A stretch of 64,000 nt of DNA from Bifidobacterium callitrichos DSM 23973 (GCF_000741175.1 NZ_JGYS01000022.1:160260-224259); one strand, 5' to 3'; positions 1 to 8,292 are shown, numbered from the stretch's first letter. A program made the numbers and translations. The notes: a model not told the origin generated them from the sequence alone.

Positions 1-425
1 TTCTCATCGAAGTTCGCACGGATGGCCCAGGAGATGAGCACGAACAGGCCGTACACCACGTTGACCATGAGCAGGATGCCGGAGACCGCATAGCCGACCA
101 CGCCCATGTCGTTCCAGTTGGCGAGGAAGTAGTCCCAGACGAGCAGCGCCCAGACGACGAGCTGCGGCCAGCCGAACAGGTTCGCGGACTTCAGTTCCTT
201 CCGCCATGCGTGGTGGAACGTGACCCAGCTCTGCTTGATGGTCCAGGACCGATCGTCGACGTCGAGCAGCCACGTGCGGAACGTGGAGTACAGGGCGGCG
301 ACCGAGGGGAAGAACCCCGCGACCACAAGGCCCATCAGCGTGTGCACGATGAACGCCACCTGGCACACCATCAGCATCATGATGATGCGGCATATGAATT
401 CATAACCAACCGCGATCCGTCGCAT
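1..425 (-). CDS. DUF624 (YesL-type) integral membrane protein, 3' end cut by the window
   Basis: Minus-strand reading from the ATG at 425 gives an open frame of 141 codons that runs off the window start. The start is supported by an AAGGAG sequence six bases upstream. The product begins MRRIAVGYEF, has hydrophobic stretches at about residues 10-45 and 88-135, and carries the short aromatic segment (FRTWLLDVDDRSW, then a FHHAWRKE stretch) seen in DUF624/YesL proteins. These are small multispanning proteins often encoded next to sugar ABC transporters and glycoside hydrolases. No enzymatic role is known to me. The listed 129-aa frame in the same place is a shadow in another frame. The C-terminus is not visible. 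Confidence 0.7.
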   Translation of the reverse strand, partial: MRRIAVGYEFICRIIMMLMVCQVAFIVHTLMGLVVAGFFPSVAALYSTFRTWLLDVDDRSWTIKQSWVTFHHAWRKELKSANLFGWPQLVVWALLVWDYFLANWNDMGVVGYAVSGILLMVNVVYGLFVLISWAIRANFDE

Positions 426-918
426 GAACGCTCCTTCGCCTCCGGCCGCTTTCCGGCCGGTCCTTCACCGGTTGATCGGTCCTTCACCGGTTTACCGATC
501 CTTGATCGACCCTTGATCGGCCCGGAATCCGTGACCATCTCCACGGCCCGTCCGCCAATCCATGATTGCCGAAATCCATCGCGGAGATCACCCGCAATCT
601 ATGGCAACGATACCATCGTTACGTTGCGATTTTCGTTCGACGCGCCGGCGGACAGCACCCGCCCGCGGACAGCCCCCGCCCATCGCGCCTGCGCATCGCA
701 CTACACAGCGCAATCGTGCCGACCGCCTTCCACACAGGCCAGTCATCCACTGGTGAGTCACAGGCATCACAGACTCACTACCGGAGAGACGAGAGTTCCC
801 TACACCCATCGTTCCACGCCCCAGCCCGACCAGTACACAGGAACACGACCGGAAATGCGGTACGCTCGGAATCAGGACACAGAGTTATGCAACATCGGAA
901 ACGGCGAATCGGAGAGGC
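426..918. other. Intergenic region with one possible operator
   Basis: This 493-bp gap separates the divergent membrane-protein and Fic genes. Translations in this stretch do not resemble known proteins. The only clear structure is an inverted repeat, AACGAT-ACC-ATCGTT at 606-620, extended on the right by ACGTTGC that mirrors GCAACGA on the left. Such an arrangement fits a repressor site for the leftward gene, but no regulator can be assigned. Confidence 0.35.
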
Positions 919-1803
919 ATGAAACGCATACGACTTGTCGAATGGCTCAGGCGAGAGCGCGATCAGCGGGTCGACGGCGGACTGTATTACAACACGCAGA
1001 TCCTGTTCGCCTATAACTCGAATCATATGGAGGGTTCGACGCTCTCCCCCGAACAGACCGCCCAGCTCTACAGCACCGGCGCCTTGCTACCGGACGGTTC
1101 CGACGATCAGATCCGCGCCGACGACGTGGTGGAGACGCGCAACCATTTTCATGCGTTCAATTGGATTCTCGATCATGTCGACGACCCGGTCAACAGGACC
1201 ATGGTGTGCACGTTGCATGCGATACTCAAGCGTGGTACGAGTCAGGAGCTCGACCCCGACCGCAATGTGGGCGGATACAAGGTCGTGCCGAACGTGATCA
1301 GCGAGATCCTCGGTGTGCATACCGCCCTGCCGGCCGATGTCCCGCAGGCCATGGAACAGGTGTTCACGTTGTATCGGAATCTGCGTGACGATCCGTATGA
1401 GATCGCGCATGCGCATTGGATGTTCGAGACCACGCACCCGTTCTCCGACGGCAACGGCAGGATCGGCCGGCTGATCATGTTCAAGGAGCTGCTGCGTCTG
1501 AACACAGTCCCCTTGATCGTGCGCGACTCCGACAAAAACCTGTACGTACGGGGCCTGAGCCGATTCGGCGAGGAGCCCGGTTACCTCGTCGACACCCTGC
1601 TGACCGAACGTGACTACTACGAGGGACTCATCGAACGCCTGGCACCGGATCGCATCCGTTATTCGTATGTGTCCGAGTGGGATCCGGACGCCGTGGCGGA
1701 ACGACGCGGCGGACGGCGAATCTCCAACCCGTTCGTGAAGCGGAACTGGACCGAGGATGATATGCGGCCCCGCATCAACCCGCATCCGCCCGTTTCCCAT
1801 TAG
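919..1803 (+). CDS. Fic-domain protein (probable AMP transferase) with built-in inhibitory motif
   Basis: A 294-aa protein with the diagnostic Fic active site HPFSDGNGRIGR at residues 173-184; the His is the catalytic base and the Asp and Gly/Asn residues bind phosphate and metal. Residues 34-39 read SNHMEG and match the N-terminal inhibitory motif [S/T]xxxE[G/N] of class II Fic proteins, whose Glu obstructs ATP binding until relieved. Fic enzymes transfer AMP or other nucleotide parts to target proteins. No adjacent antitoxin gene is needed because the inhibitor is in cis. ATG at 919 is preceded by GGAGAGG. The targets cannot be read from the sequence. Confidence 0.88.
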   Translation: MKRIRLVEWLRRERDQRVDGGLYYNTQILFAYNSNHMEGSTLSPEQTAQLYSTGALLPDGSDDQIRADDVVETRNHFHAFNWILDHVDDPVNRTMVCTLHAILKRGTSQELDPDRNVGGYKVVPNVISEILGVHTALPADVPQAMEQVFTLYRNLRDDPYEIAHAHWMFETTHPFSDGNGRIGRLIMFKELLRLNTVPLIVRDSDKNLYVRGLSRFGEEPGYLVDTLLTERDYYEGLIERLAPDRIRYSYVSEWDPDAVAERRGGRRISNPFVKRNWTEDDMRPRINPHPPVSH

Positions 1804-1883
1804 CATCTCGGTTCGCAGCACGTAATGGACGCCGATCGCGTCCATAGCGTCCGTTAGGCGTCGGCGTCCTCCGACTGTCAGGC

Positions 1884-1991
1884 GGAAACGGACGCGAAGT
1901 CGGCTCGAGGAGTCCGTTACAAACCAGCGTCGCTCTTTCACTAGCCGCAACCGGACGCCAATCCGACTTGAGGAGTCCGTTTTCTGCCAGC
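1884..1991. repeat. Two imperfect 45-bp direct repeats after the Fic gene
   Basis: Copies at 1884-1928 and 1947-1991 share the core CGGACGC, then GAGGAGTCCGTT, then CCAGC, with about a dozen differences over 45 bp. A related inverted stretch (GGAAACGGACGGCTGGCG, near 2010) lies beyond. No coding frame is evident in 1804-2366. I see no transposase; the repeats could be structured RNA or decayed repetitive DNA. Confidence 0.5.
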
Positions 1992-2182
1992 ACAAGCCGA
2001 ATCCTGAAGGGAAACGGACGGCTGGCGTCATCTCGGCATACATCCAGCGGCGGCAGACCACCAAAAGAGGTGCGGATATGCATCGCGGCGACCAAATCGG
2101 CTCGGATGGCGACGGCGGCCGACCGGCTCGGCCTGCAGCACCCCGGGAATCGGCCTTGGAGTAGGGATTGCCGCACCATCCG

Positions 2183-2226
2183 CATCGAACCGGTTCGATG
2201 GATAACCCACGAAATCGGTTTCAGAA
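2183..2226. promoter_or_regulatory. Putative LacI-type operator pair upstream of the micropeptide genes
   Basis: CATCGAACCGGTTCGATG at 2183-2200 is a perfect 18-bp palindrome centred on CG. A second, imperfect copy (GAAATCGGTTTCAGA) follows at 2211-2225. Together with the palindrome at 2284-2303 they form three half-turn-symmetric sites with a central CCGG or TCGG, as expected for LacI/GalR-family repressors. Confidence 0.5.
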
Positions 2227-2283
2227 TTGTGAAGAAACGCCGAAAACCCGAATTTCGCTTGCATTCGTCATCATGATGCGTTA

Positions 2284-2303
2284 TTCTGAAACCGGTTTCA
2301 GAA
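2284..2303. promoter_or_regulatory. Perfect 20-bp palindrome, putative LacI-family operator
   Basis: TTCTGAAACCGGTTTCAGAA is self-complementary over all 20 bases and lies 64 bp before the first micropeptide start. Its CG-centred form is typical of LacI/GalR operators. Which of the two LacI proteins in the window, if either, binds it is not known; TCGAACCGGTTTA near 26266, in the sucrose locus, is similar. Confidence 0.55.
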
Positions 2304-2366
2304 AGAAGCCAAGAAAACGAAGATATCGAAGCCGCAAGGCTTTGACCTGATGAAAGGAAAGACATT

Positions 2367-2492
2367 ATGTCGTTCAAGGATTCCATGGTCCGCGGTCTCG
2401 CTCTCTACGGTGCAAGCACGATGGCCCAGTACACGATGGGCAACACCAAGGTTCTCGCCGACATCATCAACGACAACAAGATCGGCCGCTGA
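2367..2492 (+). CDS. Micropeptide, 41 aa, first of a tandem paralogous pair
   Basis: ATG at 2367 follows GAAAGGAAAG at good spacing. The product starts MSFKDSMVRGLALYG, continues with MAQY, and ends with ADIINDNKIGR. It is clearly paralogous to the next micropeptide: the first six residues, RGLA, YG, MAQ, DIIND and other positions match, while third-codon positions have drifted. Such conservation of protein over DNA argues that both are translated genes. The N-terminal half could form an amphipathic helix. I do not recognise the family and assign no function. Upstream LacI-type palindromes suggest sugar-dependent control. Confidence 0.72.
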   Translation: MSFKDSMVRGLALYGASTMAQYTMGNTKVLADIINDNKIGR

Positions 2493-2680
2493 CTTTAGCT
2501 CTTGAGGAGCGCGCCTGACGGCCGCCTCTGAAAACAGAGCAGCAGAGCCGCGCGCACTCCCCCGCAACCGCCGATGCCGAACGGATTCCGGCGATTGCAG
2601 CACACACAACAACAAACGTATACATCATCACGGAGCATGAGCCCAACGGGGACACGCTCCAAACCGAAAGGAAGTTTATT

Positions 2681-2809
2681 ATGTCGTTCAAGGATTCCAT
2701 GATGCGCGGTCTGGCCATGTACGGTGTCAACTCGATGGCCCAGAACGGTTACGCCAACTACAAGGTGATGTCCGACATCATCAACGACGTTAAGGAGACC
2801 AACCGCTGA
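2681..2809 (+). CDS. Micropeptide, 42 aa, second of the tandem paralogous pair
   Basis: ATG at 2681 follows CGAAAGGAAG, giving a ribosome-binding site like that of its sister gene. The product begins MSFKDSMMRGLAMYG, contains SMAQNGYANYK, and ends MSDIINDVKETNR. About half the positions are identical to the 41-aa paralog, with no gap except near the C-terminus. A rho-independent terminator follows 56 bp downstream, so the pair looks like a short bicistronic unit separate from xylB. The family is not known to me. A regulator-binding or membrane-associated role is possible but unsupported. Confidence 0.72.
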   Translation: MSFKDSMMRGLAMYGVNSMAQNGYANYKVMSDIINDVKETNR

Positions 2810-2864
2810 ATGATCCGATGACTGACCGGCTCGTTCCGGTCGTCACGGCTTCAGCCGCACAAGG

Positions 2865-2902
2865 AAACGGGATTCCGCGAATAATCGCGGGATCCCGTTT
2901 TT
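2865..2902 (+). terminator. Rho-independent terminator of the micropeptide unit
   Basis: A 16-bp stem (AAACGGGATTCCGCGA against TCGCGGGATCCCGTTT, one mismatch) with a four-base loop is followed by a T run. It separates the micropeptide genes from xylB. Confidence 0.85.
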
Positions 2903-2981
2903 CATATGTCAACAGCCCATGCGCGTCCGCGACTGCGAGCCTTTCAGCTGGACATCGGCCTCGTATGCACGTACAATTAAA

Positions 2982-3000
2982 TTAAATCATCTAACTATAT
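2982..3000 (+). promoter_or_regulatory. Shared xyl promoter/operator element upstream of xylB
   Basis: The stretch reads TTAAAT, five bases, AACTATAT. The same frame, TTAAAT-N5-AACTATAT, occurs at 6779-6797 over the xylA promoter. The shared element is the natural candidate for binding by the ROK regulator encoded beside xylA. It lies 80 bp before the xylB start. Confidence 0.55.
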
Positions 3001-3079
3001 GGGCGGTAGTGGAGTTGCCTGAGCTGCACTGACCACCGCCCATAGGGATCATCAGGCATCACCAACGAAAGGAACACCC

Positions 3080-4609
3080 ATGGCACAGGTTCTGGTCGCC
3101 GGAGTCGACACTTCGACGCAGTCGACGAAGGTCCGCGTCACCGACGCCGCGACCGGCATGCTCGTCCGCTTCGGACAGGCGAAGCACCCCGGGGGCACGA
3201 GCGTCGACCCGAACGCATGGTGGAACGCGTTCCTCGAGGCGAGCGCGCAGGCCGGCGGACTCGACGACGTGTCCGCACTCTCGGTCGGCGGCCAGCAGCA
3301 CGGCATGGTCATCCTCGACGAACAGGGCAACGTGATCCGCGACGCGATGCTGTGGAACGACGTGAGCTCCGCCCCGCAGGCGGCCGCCCTGATCGAACGC
3401 CTCGGCACCTCCCCCGCCGCTCCCGCCGAGGACGGCGAGCCGGAGGATGCCATCGCACGCGGCAAGCAGCGCTGGGTCAAGGCCACCGGCTCCTCGCCGG
3501 TCGCCTCGTACACGCTCACCAAGGTCGCATGGGTGGCCGAGAACGAACCGGAGAACGCGAAGAGGATCGCCGCGATCTGCCTGCCGCACGACTGGCTGAG
3601 CTGGCGCATCGCCGGCTACGGCCCGGTCGCCCCCGGCGAGGACGCGCATCTCGACGCGCTGTTCACCGATCGCTCCGACGCCTCCGGCACCATCTACTAC
3701 GATGCCGCGCGCGGCCAGTATCGTCGCGATCTGCTGGCCACGGTGCTGGCCGCGGCCGAGGGCGAGGATGCCGCCAAGGCCCACACCGACGCGATCACGC
3801 TGCCCACGGTGCTCGGCCCCCGTGAAACCGCGGCGGTGAAGGCCTCCCCCGTTTTCGCCGGCAAGGAGATCGAAGGCGGATGCATCCTCGGACCCGGCGG
3901 CGGCGACAACGCGATGGCCGCGCTCGGCCTCGGCATGGCCGTCGGCGATGTGTCCATCTCGCTAGGCACCTCCGGCGTGGCCGCGGCCATCGCCAAGAAC
4001 CCGGTGTACGACCTGACCGGAGCGGTCTCCGGATTCGCCGATTGCACCGGACACTACCTGCCGCTCGCCTGCACGATCAACGGATCGCGCATCGCCGACG
4101 CCTGTCGAGCCGCACTTGGCGTCGACTACGACGAGCTTGCCGCACTGGCCGCGCAGTCGGCGCCGGGCGCCGAAGGCGTGACCCTGATCCCGTACTTCGA
4201 CGGCGAGCGCACGCCGAATCGTCCGGACGCGACGGCCACGCTGCACGGCATGACGCTTGCCAACACGACGAAGGCGAACCTCGCGCGCGCGTTCGTCGAG
4301 GGACTCCTGTGCTCGCAGCGCGACTGCCTTGAGCTGATCCGTTCGCTCGGCGCGGACATCACGCGCATCCTCTTGATCGGCGGCGGCGCGCGTTCCGCCG
4401 CGGTGCGCGCCTACGCGCCGGGCATCCTCGGCATGGACGTCGAGCTGCCGGCGACCGACGAGTATGTGGCGATCGGCGCCGCACGTCAGGCCGCATGGGT
4501 GCTTTCGGGCGAGCCCGAGCCGCCGGCGTGGCCGCTGACCATCGAGGAGACCCTGACCGGCGAGCCGACGCCCGAGGTGTATGCGCAGTACGCGAGGTAT
4601 CGCGGCTGA
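3080..4609 (+). CDS. xylB: Xylulokinase
   Basis: A 509-aa FGGY-family kinase that phosphorylates D-xylulose to xylulose 5-phosphate, the entry point to the phosphoketolase route. Visible signatures are the N-terminal phosphate loop GVDTSTQSTK (residues about 8-17), SVGGQQHGMV and the substrate stretch AMLWND, LPHDWLSWRI, the ATP-side GGGDNAMAALG and SLGTSGV, and PYFDGERTPN and GGGARS near the C-terminus. The length matches the family. ATG at 3080 follows AAAGGAAC. It faces xylA across a repeat-filled gap, and both share an upstream element, so they are probably co-regulated although not in one operon. Confidence 0.93.
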   Translation: MAQVLVAGVDTSTQSTKVRVTDAATGMLVRFGQAKHPGGTSVDPNAWWNAFLEASAQAGGLDDVSALSVGGQQHGMVILDEQGNVIRDAMLWNDVSSAPQAAALIERLGTSPAAPAEDGEPEDAIARGKQRWVKATGSSPVASYTLTKVAWVAENEPENAKRIAAICLPHDWLSWRIAGYGPVAPGEDAHLDALFTDRSDASGTIYYDAARGQYRRDLLATVLAAAEGEDAAKAHTDAITLPTVLGPRETAAVKASPVFAGKEIEGGCILGPGGGDNAMAALGLGMAVGDVSISLGTSGVAAAIAKNPVYDLTGAVSGFADCTGHYLPLACTINGSRIADACRAALGVDYDELAALAAQSAPGAEGVTLIPYFDGERTPNRPDATATLHGMTLANTTKANLARAFVEGLLCSQRDCLELIRSLGADITRILLIGGGARSAAVRAYAPGILGMDVELPATDEYVAIGAARQAAWVLSGEPEPPAWPLTIEETLTGEPTPEVYAQYARYRG

Positions 4610-4648
4610 CAGTTGGCTGACAAGTCAACCATGCCCCGAGACATCACA

Positions 4649-4745
4649 CTGCCACTCAACGACAAAAACGGCGGCAATTGCGTTGAGTGGCAGTATTTTT
4701 CTGCCACTCAACGACGATTTGACTGTTTTTCGCGTTGAGTGGCAG
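4649..4745. repeat. First 97-bp cluster of CTGCCACTCAACG inverted repeats
   Basis: The 13-mer CTGCCACTCAACG occurs at 4649-4661 and 4701-4713, and its exact complement CGTTGAGTGGCAG at 4681-4693 and 4733-4745. Each forward-reverse pair encloses exactly 19 bases of unrelated sequence. The inner pair (4681-4713) gives a 13-bp stem with a 7-base TATTTTT loop. The cluster lies between the convergent xylB and xylA genes and has no coding potential that I trust. Confidence 0.85.
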
Positions 4746-4879
4746 CAACGGATGGCATCCGTATGGCGCGATCCAGCTCAACTGCGGATGACGGATTCAA
4801 AAACCCTTGGGAAATAGCCGTTTTGACGATACGTCAATAATCGGATCTCTTATTCGATACGGGACTTCACAGTCGAGTT

Positions 4880-4976
4880 CTGCCACTCAACGCAAATAAT
4901 TGCGAAATCCCCGTTGAGTGGCAGCATATTCTGCCACTCAACGAATGTAAAACGATTGACTTACGTTGAACGGCAC
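4880..4976. repeat. Second 97-bp cluster of CTGCCACTCAACG inverted repeats
   Basis: Forward copies at 4880-4892 and 4931-4943 and a reverse copy at 4912-4924 repeat the layout of the first cluster: 13-19-13, a 6-base gap, then 13. The final reverse copy at 4964-4976 is degenerate (CGTTGAACGGCAC) after a 20-base loop. Total length again is 97 bp, while the loop sequences are unrelated to those of the first cluster. Confidence 0.83.
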
Positions 4977-5160
4977 ATACAGGCATAGCAACGCCACATC
5001 AGGGCACACCGCGTCCCAGCACACGCCGGCACGTCACGTCACGCCGGCATACACCACACCGAGTCGCAGCCCGTCAAAGCGCACACCTCAGCAACCGAGC
5101 GACTTATGTGCAGTCGCGGCAATCATCATCTCGTGCCATACACGATATACACGCAAAAAT

Positions 5161-5208
5161 ACGCATGATCCGCCTGCGGATGACGAGTACCGCAGGCGGA
5201 TCATGCGT
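5161..5208 (-). terminator. Terminator-like hairpin, likely for xylA
   Basis: A perfect 19-bp stem (left arm starts ACGCATGATCCGCC) encloses a 10-base loop. Read on the minus strand the stem is followed by ATTTTTG, as expected for a rho-independent terminator of leftward xylA transcription. Confidence 0.75.
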
Positions 5209-5244
5209 TGATGGAAGGAAAACAGGAGAAGAAGAGAGAGAAGC

Positions 5245-5271
5245 GTGAGGCCCGGTCTCGTCGGGTCTCAC
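5245..5271 (-). terminator. Hairpin close behind xylA
   Basis: GTGAGGCCCG pairs with CGGGTCTCAC across a 7-base loop, with one wobble. On the minus strand it is followed by a pyrimidine-rich tract. It may be a first, weaker terminator for xylA. Confidence 0.5.
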
Positions 5272-5274
5272 GGT

Positions 5275-5330
5275 CGATCACGCCTAGACGATCACGCCTA
5301 GCTGATCACGCCTGGACGATCACGCCTCGG
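5275..5330. repeat. Four tandem 14-bp repeats overlapping the xylA stop codon
   Basis: The units CGATCACGCCTAGA, CGATCACGCCTAGC, TGATCACGCCTGGA and CGATCACGCCTCGG follow each other without gaps. The last one contains the xylA stop codon, so the last codons of the gene appear to have been the template for the tandem expansion. Confidence 0.8.
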
Positions 5331-6666
5331 CGAGCGCGTCCACGATGTAGTTGTTGATCGTGGCCTTGACAGACTCGAGGTGATCGGACTTGGTGGCGGC
5401 GCGCAGCTCGGCCTGGGTCTTGTCGAGGCTGTACTCCTCGAGGGAGGCGAGGGTGGCCTCGCCGGATTCGATGGCGGCGCCGATACCGGACTCGTAGGAG
5501 CTGTAGCGATCGGCCTGCAGATCCTCAATGTAGTGGTCCTCGTGCATCTTGGCGGCGACGAGCAGACCTGCGGCGTAGGAGTCCATGCCCACGATGTGCG
5601 CGCGGAACAGGTCGTCGGCCTCGAAGGAGGTGCGGCGCGGCTTGGCGTCGAAGTTCAGACCGCCGTGGGGGCCGATCGAACCGTTGGCGAGGACCTCCCA
5701 CATCACGGCGACGCAGTCGTACAGGTCGGACGGGAACTCGTCCATGTCCCAGCCGATGAGCTTGTCGCCCTGGTTGGCGTCGAGGGAGCCGAGCACGCCG
5801 TTCTCGCGGGCGAAGCGCACCTCGTGCTGGTAGGTGTGGCCGGCCAGGTTGGCGTGGTTGCCTTCGAGGTTCAACTTGAAGACGTCCTCGAGGTCGAAGG
5901 TCTTGAGGAAGGCGAGCGCGGCGGCCGCGTCGAAGTCGTACTGGTGGCTGGTCGGCTCCTTCGGCTTGGGCTCGATGAGGAACTGGCCGGTGAAGCCGAT
6001 CTCCTTGGCGTAGTCGGCGGCGAGGTGGAAGAGCTTGGCCATGTGGGCCTGCTCGCGGTGCATCTGGGTGTTCCACAGGTTCTCGTAGCCTTCGCGGCCG
6101 CCCCAGAACACGTAGTTCTCGGCGCCGAGGCGCTTGGCGATCTCGAGGCTTTTCTTGACCTGGGCGCCCGAGTAGGCGAAGATGTCGGCGAACGGCGAGG
6201 TGGCGGCGCCGGCGACGAAGCGCGGGTTGGTGAACAGGTTCTGGGTGTTCCACAGCAGCTTGACGCCGGTGGACTTCATGTTCTCCTCGATCTTGTCGAC
6301 GACCTTGTCGAGGTTGGCGTTGGTCTCGCGCAGGGTGTCGCCTTCGGGTGCGATGTCGCGGTCGTGGAAGCAGAAGTACTCGACGCCGAGCTTGGTGTAG
6401 AACTCGAAGGCGTAGTCGACCTTGGCGAGGGCCAGATCCATCGGCTTGGTGTACTTGTCGTACGGACGCTCGGCGGTGCCGTCGCCGAACGGGTCGACGA
6501 GACGCTGGTCGAAGGTGTGCCAGTAGGCCACGGCGAAGCGCAGCCAGTCCTTCATCCTCTTGCCGGCGACGACCTTGTCGGCGTCGTAGTAGCGGAAGCC
6601 GAGGCCTTCCTTGGCGCCGCCCTTGCGGCCGACGTATTCGATCTTGTCGATGTCCCACAGACCCAT
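5320..6666 (-). CDS. xylA: Xylose isomerase
   Basis: A 448-aa class II-type xylose isomerase, cytoplasmic, converting D-xylose to D-xylulose. Diagnostic segments are [17 protein letters not shown] (residues about 48-64), the catalytic pair H101/D104 in [20 protein letters not shown], the metal-binding [17 protein letters not shown], and LDANQGD. Length and N-terminus fit the family. ATG at 6666 follows TAAGGAGAC. A strong promoter (TTGACA, 17 bp, TAACAT) lies 110-140 bp upstream and is covered by repeats shared with xylB. The adjacent ROK protein is the likely regulator. Confidence 0.96.
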   Translation of the reverse strand: MGLWDIDKIEYVGRKGGAKEGLGFRYYDADKVVAGKRMKDWLRFAVAYWHTFDQRLVDPFGDGTAERPYDKYTKPMDLALAKVDYAFEFYTKLGVEYFCFHDRDIAPEGDTLRETNANLDKVVDKIEENMKSTGVKLLWNTQNLFTNPRFVAGAATSPFADIFAYSGAQVKKSLEIAKRLGAENYVFWGGREGYENLWNTQMHREQAHMAKLFHLAADYAKEIGFTGQFLIEPKPKEPTSHQYDFDAAAALAFLKTFDLEDVFKLNLEGNHANLAGHTYQHEVRFARENGVLGSLDANQGDKLIGWDMDEFPSDLYDCVAVMWEVLANGSIGPHGGLNFDAKPRRTSFEADDLFRAHIVGMDSYAAGLLVAAKMHEDHYIEDLQADRYSSYESGIGAAIESGEATLASLEEYSLDKTQAELRAATKSDHLESVKATINNYIVDALAEA

Positions 6667-6775
6667 TGCTGTCTCCTTAGACTCGGGATGTGCGTGTTAT
6701 TGTCCGTTGCGCCGTTCGGCCTCCGCATGGCGTTTCATCCGCCATGATCCCGGAGCGAACCAGCTGACGACTCTT

Positions 6776-6814
6776 ATGTTAAATGACTGAACTATATTTG
6801 TCAAATGAATGAAC
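6776..6814 (-). promoter_or_regulatory. xylA promoter with overlapping direct-repeat operator
   Basis: On the minus strand TTGACA (6804-6799) and TAACAT (6781-6776) are separated by exactly 17 bp. On the plus strand AAATGACTGAAC (6781-6792) and AAATGAATGAAC (6803-6814) are direct repeats 22 bp apart, two helical turns, and sit over the promoter. TTAAAT-N5-AACTATAT (6779-6797) recurs upstream of xylB. Confidence 0.65.
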
Positions 6815-6919
6815 TTATCTGCCGGATAAGGCGTGTTTCAGGGGTTTGGGTTTCATAAGCGGCTTCGACTCATATCATTGCCGACCAACCAGTTCAAGCC
6901 GCCGCGATCGCCCGACGGG

Positions 6920-8149
6920 CTAGACCGTCGTCATGTATTTGAGGGGCGAGTCGAACAGTCGGCGCAGGCCCATCACGGCGGCGCCGTGCAACGCGGGATG
7001 GTCGGTGACGGGAGAGACCATCACACGCATGTCCACGCCGTCGCGCGCGAGGATTCGCGAGGCGACCCGGGCGTGCAGGACGTCCGCCATCTCGTCTCCG
7101 AACTCACCCAGAAGGCCGCCGATCACGATGTTCTCGATGTCGACGATGTTGACGACGCTGGCGAGCGCGACGGCGAGCGCGGTCATCGCATGGTCGACGG
7201 CGAGCACGGCCCGTGCGTCACCGTGACGCCACGCCTCAAGCAGTTTCGGCGTAAGCGTCGTGTCGGCGGCGTGCGCCTCGTCGGCGAGTCCGGACGCGAC
7301 CATGAGCGCGCGACGACCGGCGATCGTCTCAAGGCAGCCGTGGCGACCGCAACGGCACAGCCCCCCGTGCATGTCGACGCACACGTGGCCGATCTCGCCG
7401 GCGAACCCGTGGTCGCCGCGCACGATCTGGCCTTCGCGCACGTAGGCGCCGCCGATGCCGATGTCGGTGGACACGTAGATGAAGGAGTCGAAGGTCTTCA
7501 GCGGCCAGTCGCCGTCGGTGCGCTGCGAGGCGTAGCCGGGAATCTGCGCGAGGGCGGCGAGCGTCGCCTCGTTCTCGGCGTTCGCACTGAGCCGTTCGAT
7601 CACCGGATAGCGGTTCAGATCGAGGTCGCGCCAACCGAGGTTGCGCGCGACGAGCAGTTCGTTGCCGCTGGTGACAAGGCCGGGCAGGGCGAGCTCGGCG
7701 CCGGCGATCGTGTAGCCGCGTCGGGTGAGGCGGGTTTCGACGGGGGCCATCATCGCGTCGAGTTCGCCGAGGATGTCGTCGGGGCGCACATCATCCATCG
7801 TGCGTTCGCACCAGTTCGATTCGACGACGTCGCCGTTGATGTCGAGCACGAGATAGCCGAAGCCGTCGGTGTTGACCTGCATGCCGACGCCGGCCCAGTG
7901 TCCGGGGGCGAAGGCGAGAGGGGTGCTCGGCCTGCCGTAGGCCGCGCCGACTGTGGGATCAAGCTGGCGGATCACATGGTTCTTCAGCAGCAGGTCGCCA
8001 AGCAGCGAGAGCGTGGCCTTGGTGAGCCCCGTCTCCTTGGCCAGTTCGGCGCGACTCAGCGGAGTGCGCGAGCGGGCGAGCGTGGAGAGCACCACCGACA
8101 GGTTGTGGTTGCGTAGATCGTCCTGGTTGATGCTCCTGACTCGCGGCAC
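6920..8149 (-). CDS. xylR: ROK-family transcriptional regulator, probable xylose repressor
   Basis: An N-terminal winged helix-turn-helix (LSRAELAKETGLTKATLSLL) precedes a sugar-kinase-like ROK domain with GIGGAYVREGQIVRGDHG and the zinc-binding signature CRCGRHGCLE. ROK repressors of this build sense xylose and related sugars. I prefer a GTG start at 8149, giving a protein that begins with PRVRSINQDDLRNHN, because GAGGGGAGG lies just upstream; the longest frame would begin at the ATG at 8206 without a good site. It is transcribed in the same direction as xylA. Binding to the xylA/xylB element is an inference. Confidence 0.82.
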   Translation of the reverse strand: MPRVRSINQDDLRNHNLSVVLSTLARSRTPLSRAELAKETGLTKATLSLLGDLLLKNHVIRQLDPTVGAAYGRPSTPLAFAPGHWAGVGMQVNTDGFGYLVLDINGDVVESNWCERTMDDVRPDDILGELDAMMAPVETRLTRRGYTIAGAELALPGLVTSGNELLVARNLGWRDLDLNRYPVIERLSANAENEATLAALAQIPGYASQRTDGDWPLKTFDSFIYVSTDIGIGGAYVREGQIVRGDHGFAGEIGHVCVDMHGGLCRCGRHGCLETIAGRRALMVASGLADEAHAADTTLTPKLLEAWRHGDARAVLAVDHAMTALAVALASVVNIVDIENIVIGGLLGEFGDEMADVLHARVASRILARDGVDMRVMVSPVTDHPALHGAAVMGLRRLFDSPLKYMTTV

Positions 8150-8292
8150 TGCGGCCCTCCCCTCGTTCCTTCTCATACTGCTCTCCGCCCGAAGCCATGC
8201 CGGCATCCCGACGACGCCTTCGGCACGCCGCCGAAGTTCGGACCGGTTCCGAGCCCGACCGGGTGCCGGCCCTATCCTTGCCCTCCTCGATT

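Noticed and set aside
4649..4976. CRISPR array
   Set aside because: Repeats are 13 bp, alternate in orientation with 19-, 7- or 6-base gaps, and no cas gene is present. Direct repeats of one orientation with uniform spacers would be needed.
5380..6747. A 455-residue plus-strand frame opposite xylA
   Set aside because: Antisense shadow of xylose isomerase without motifs or a suitable start.
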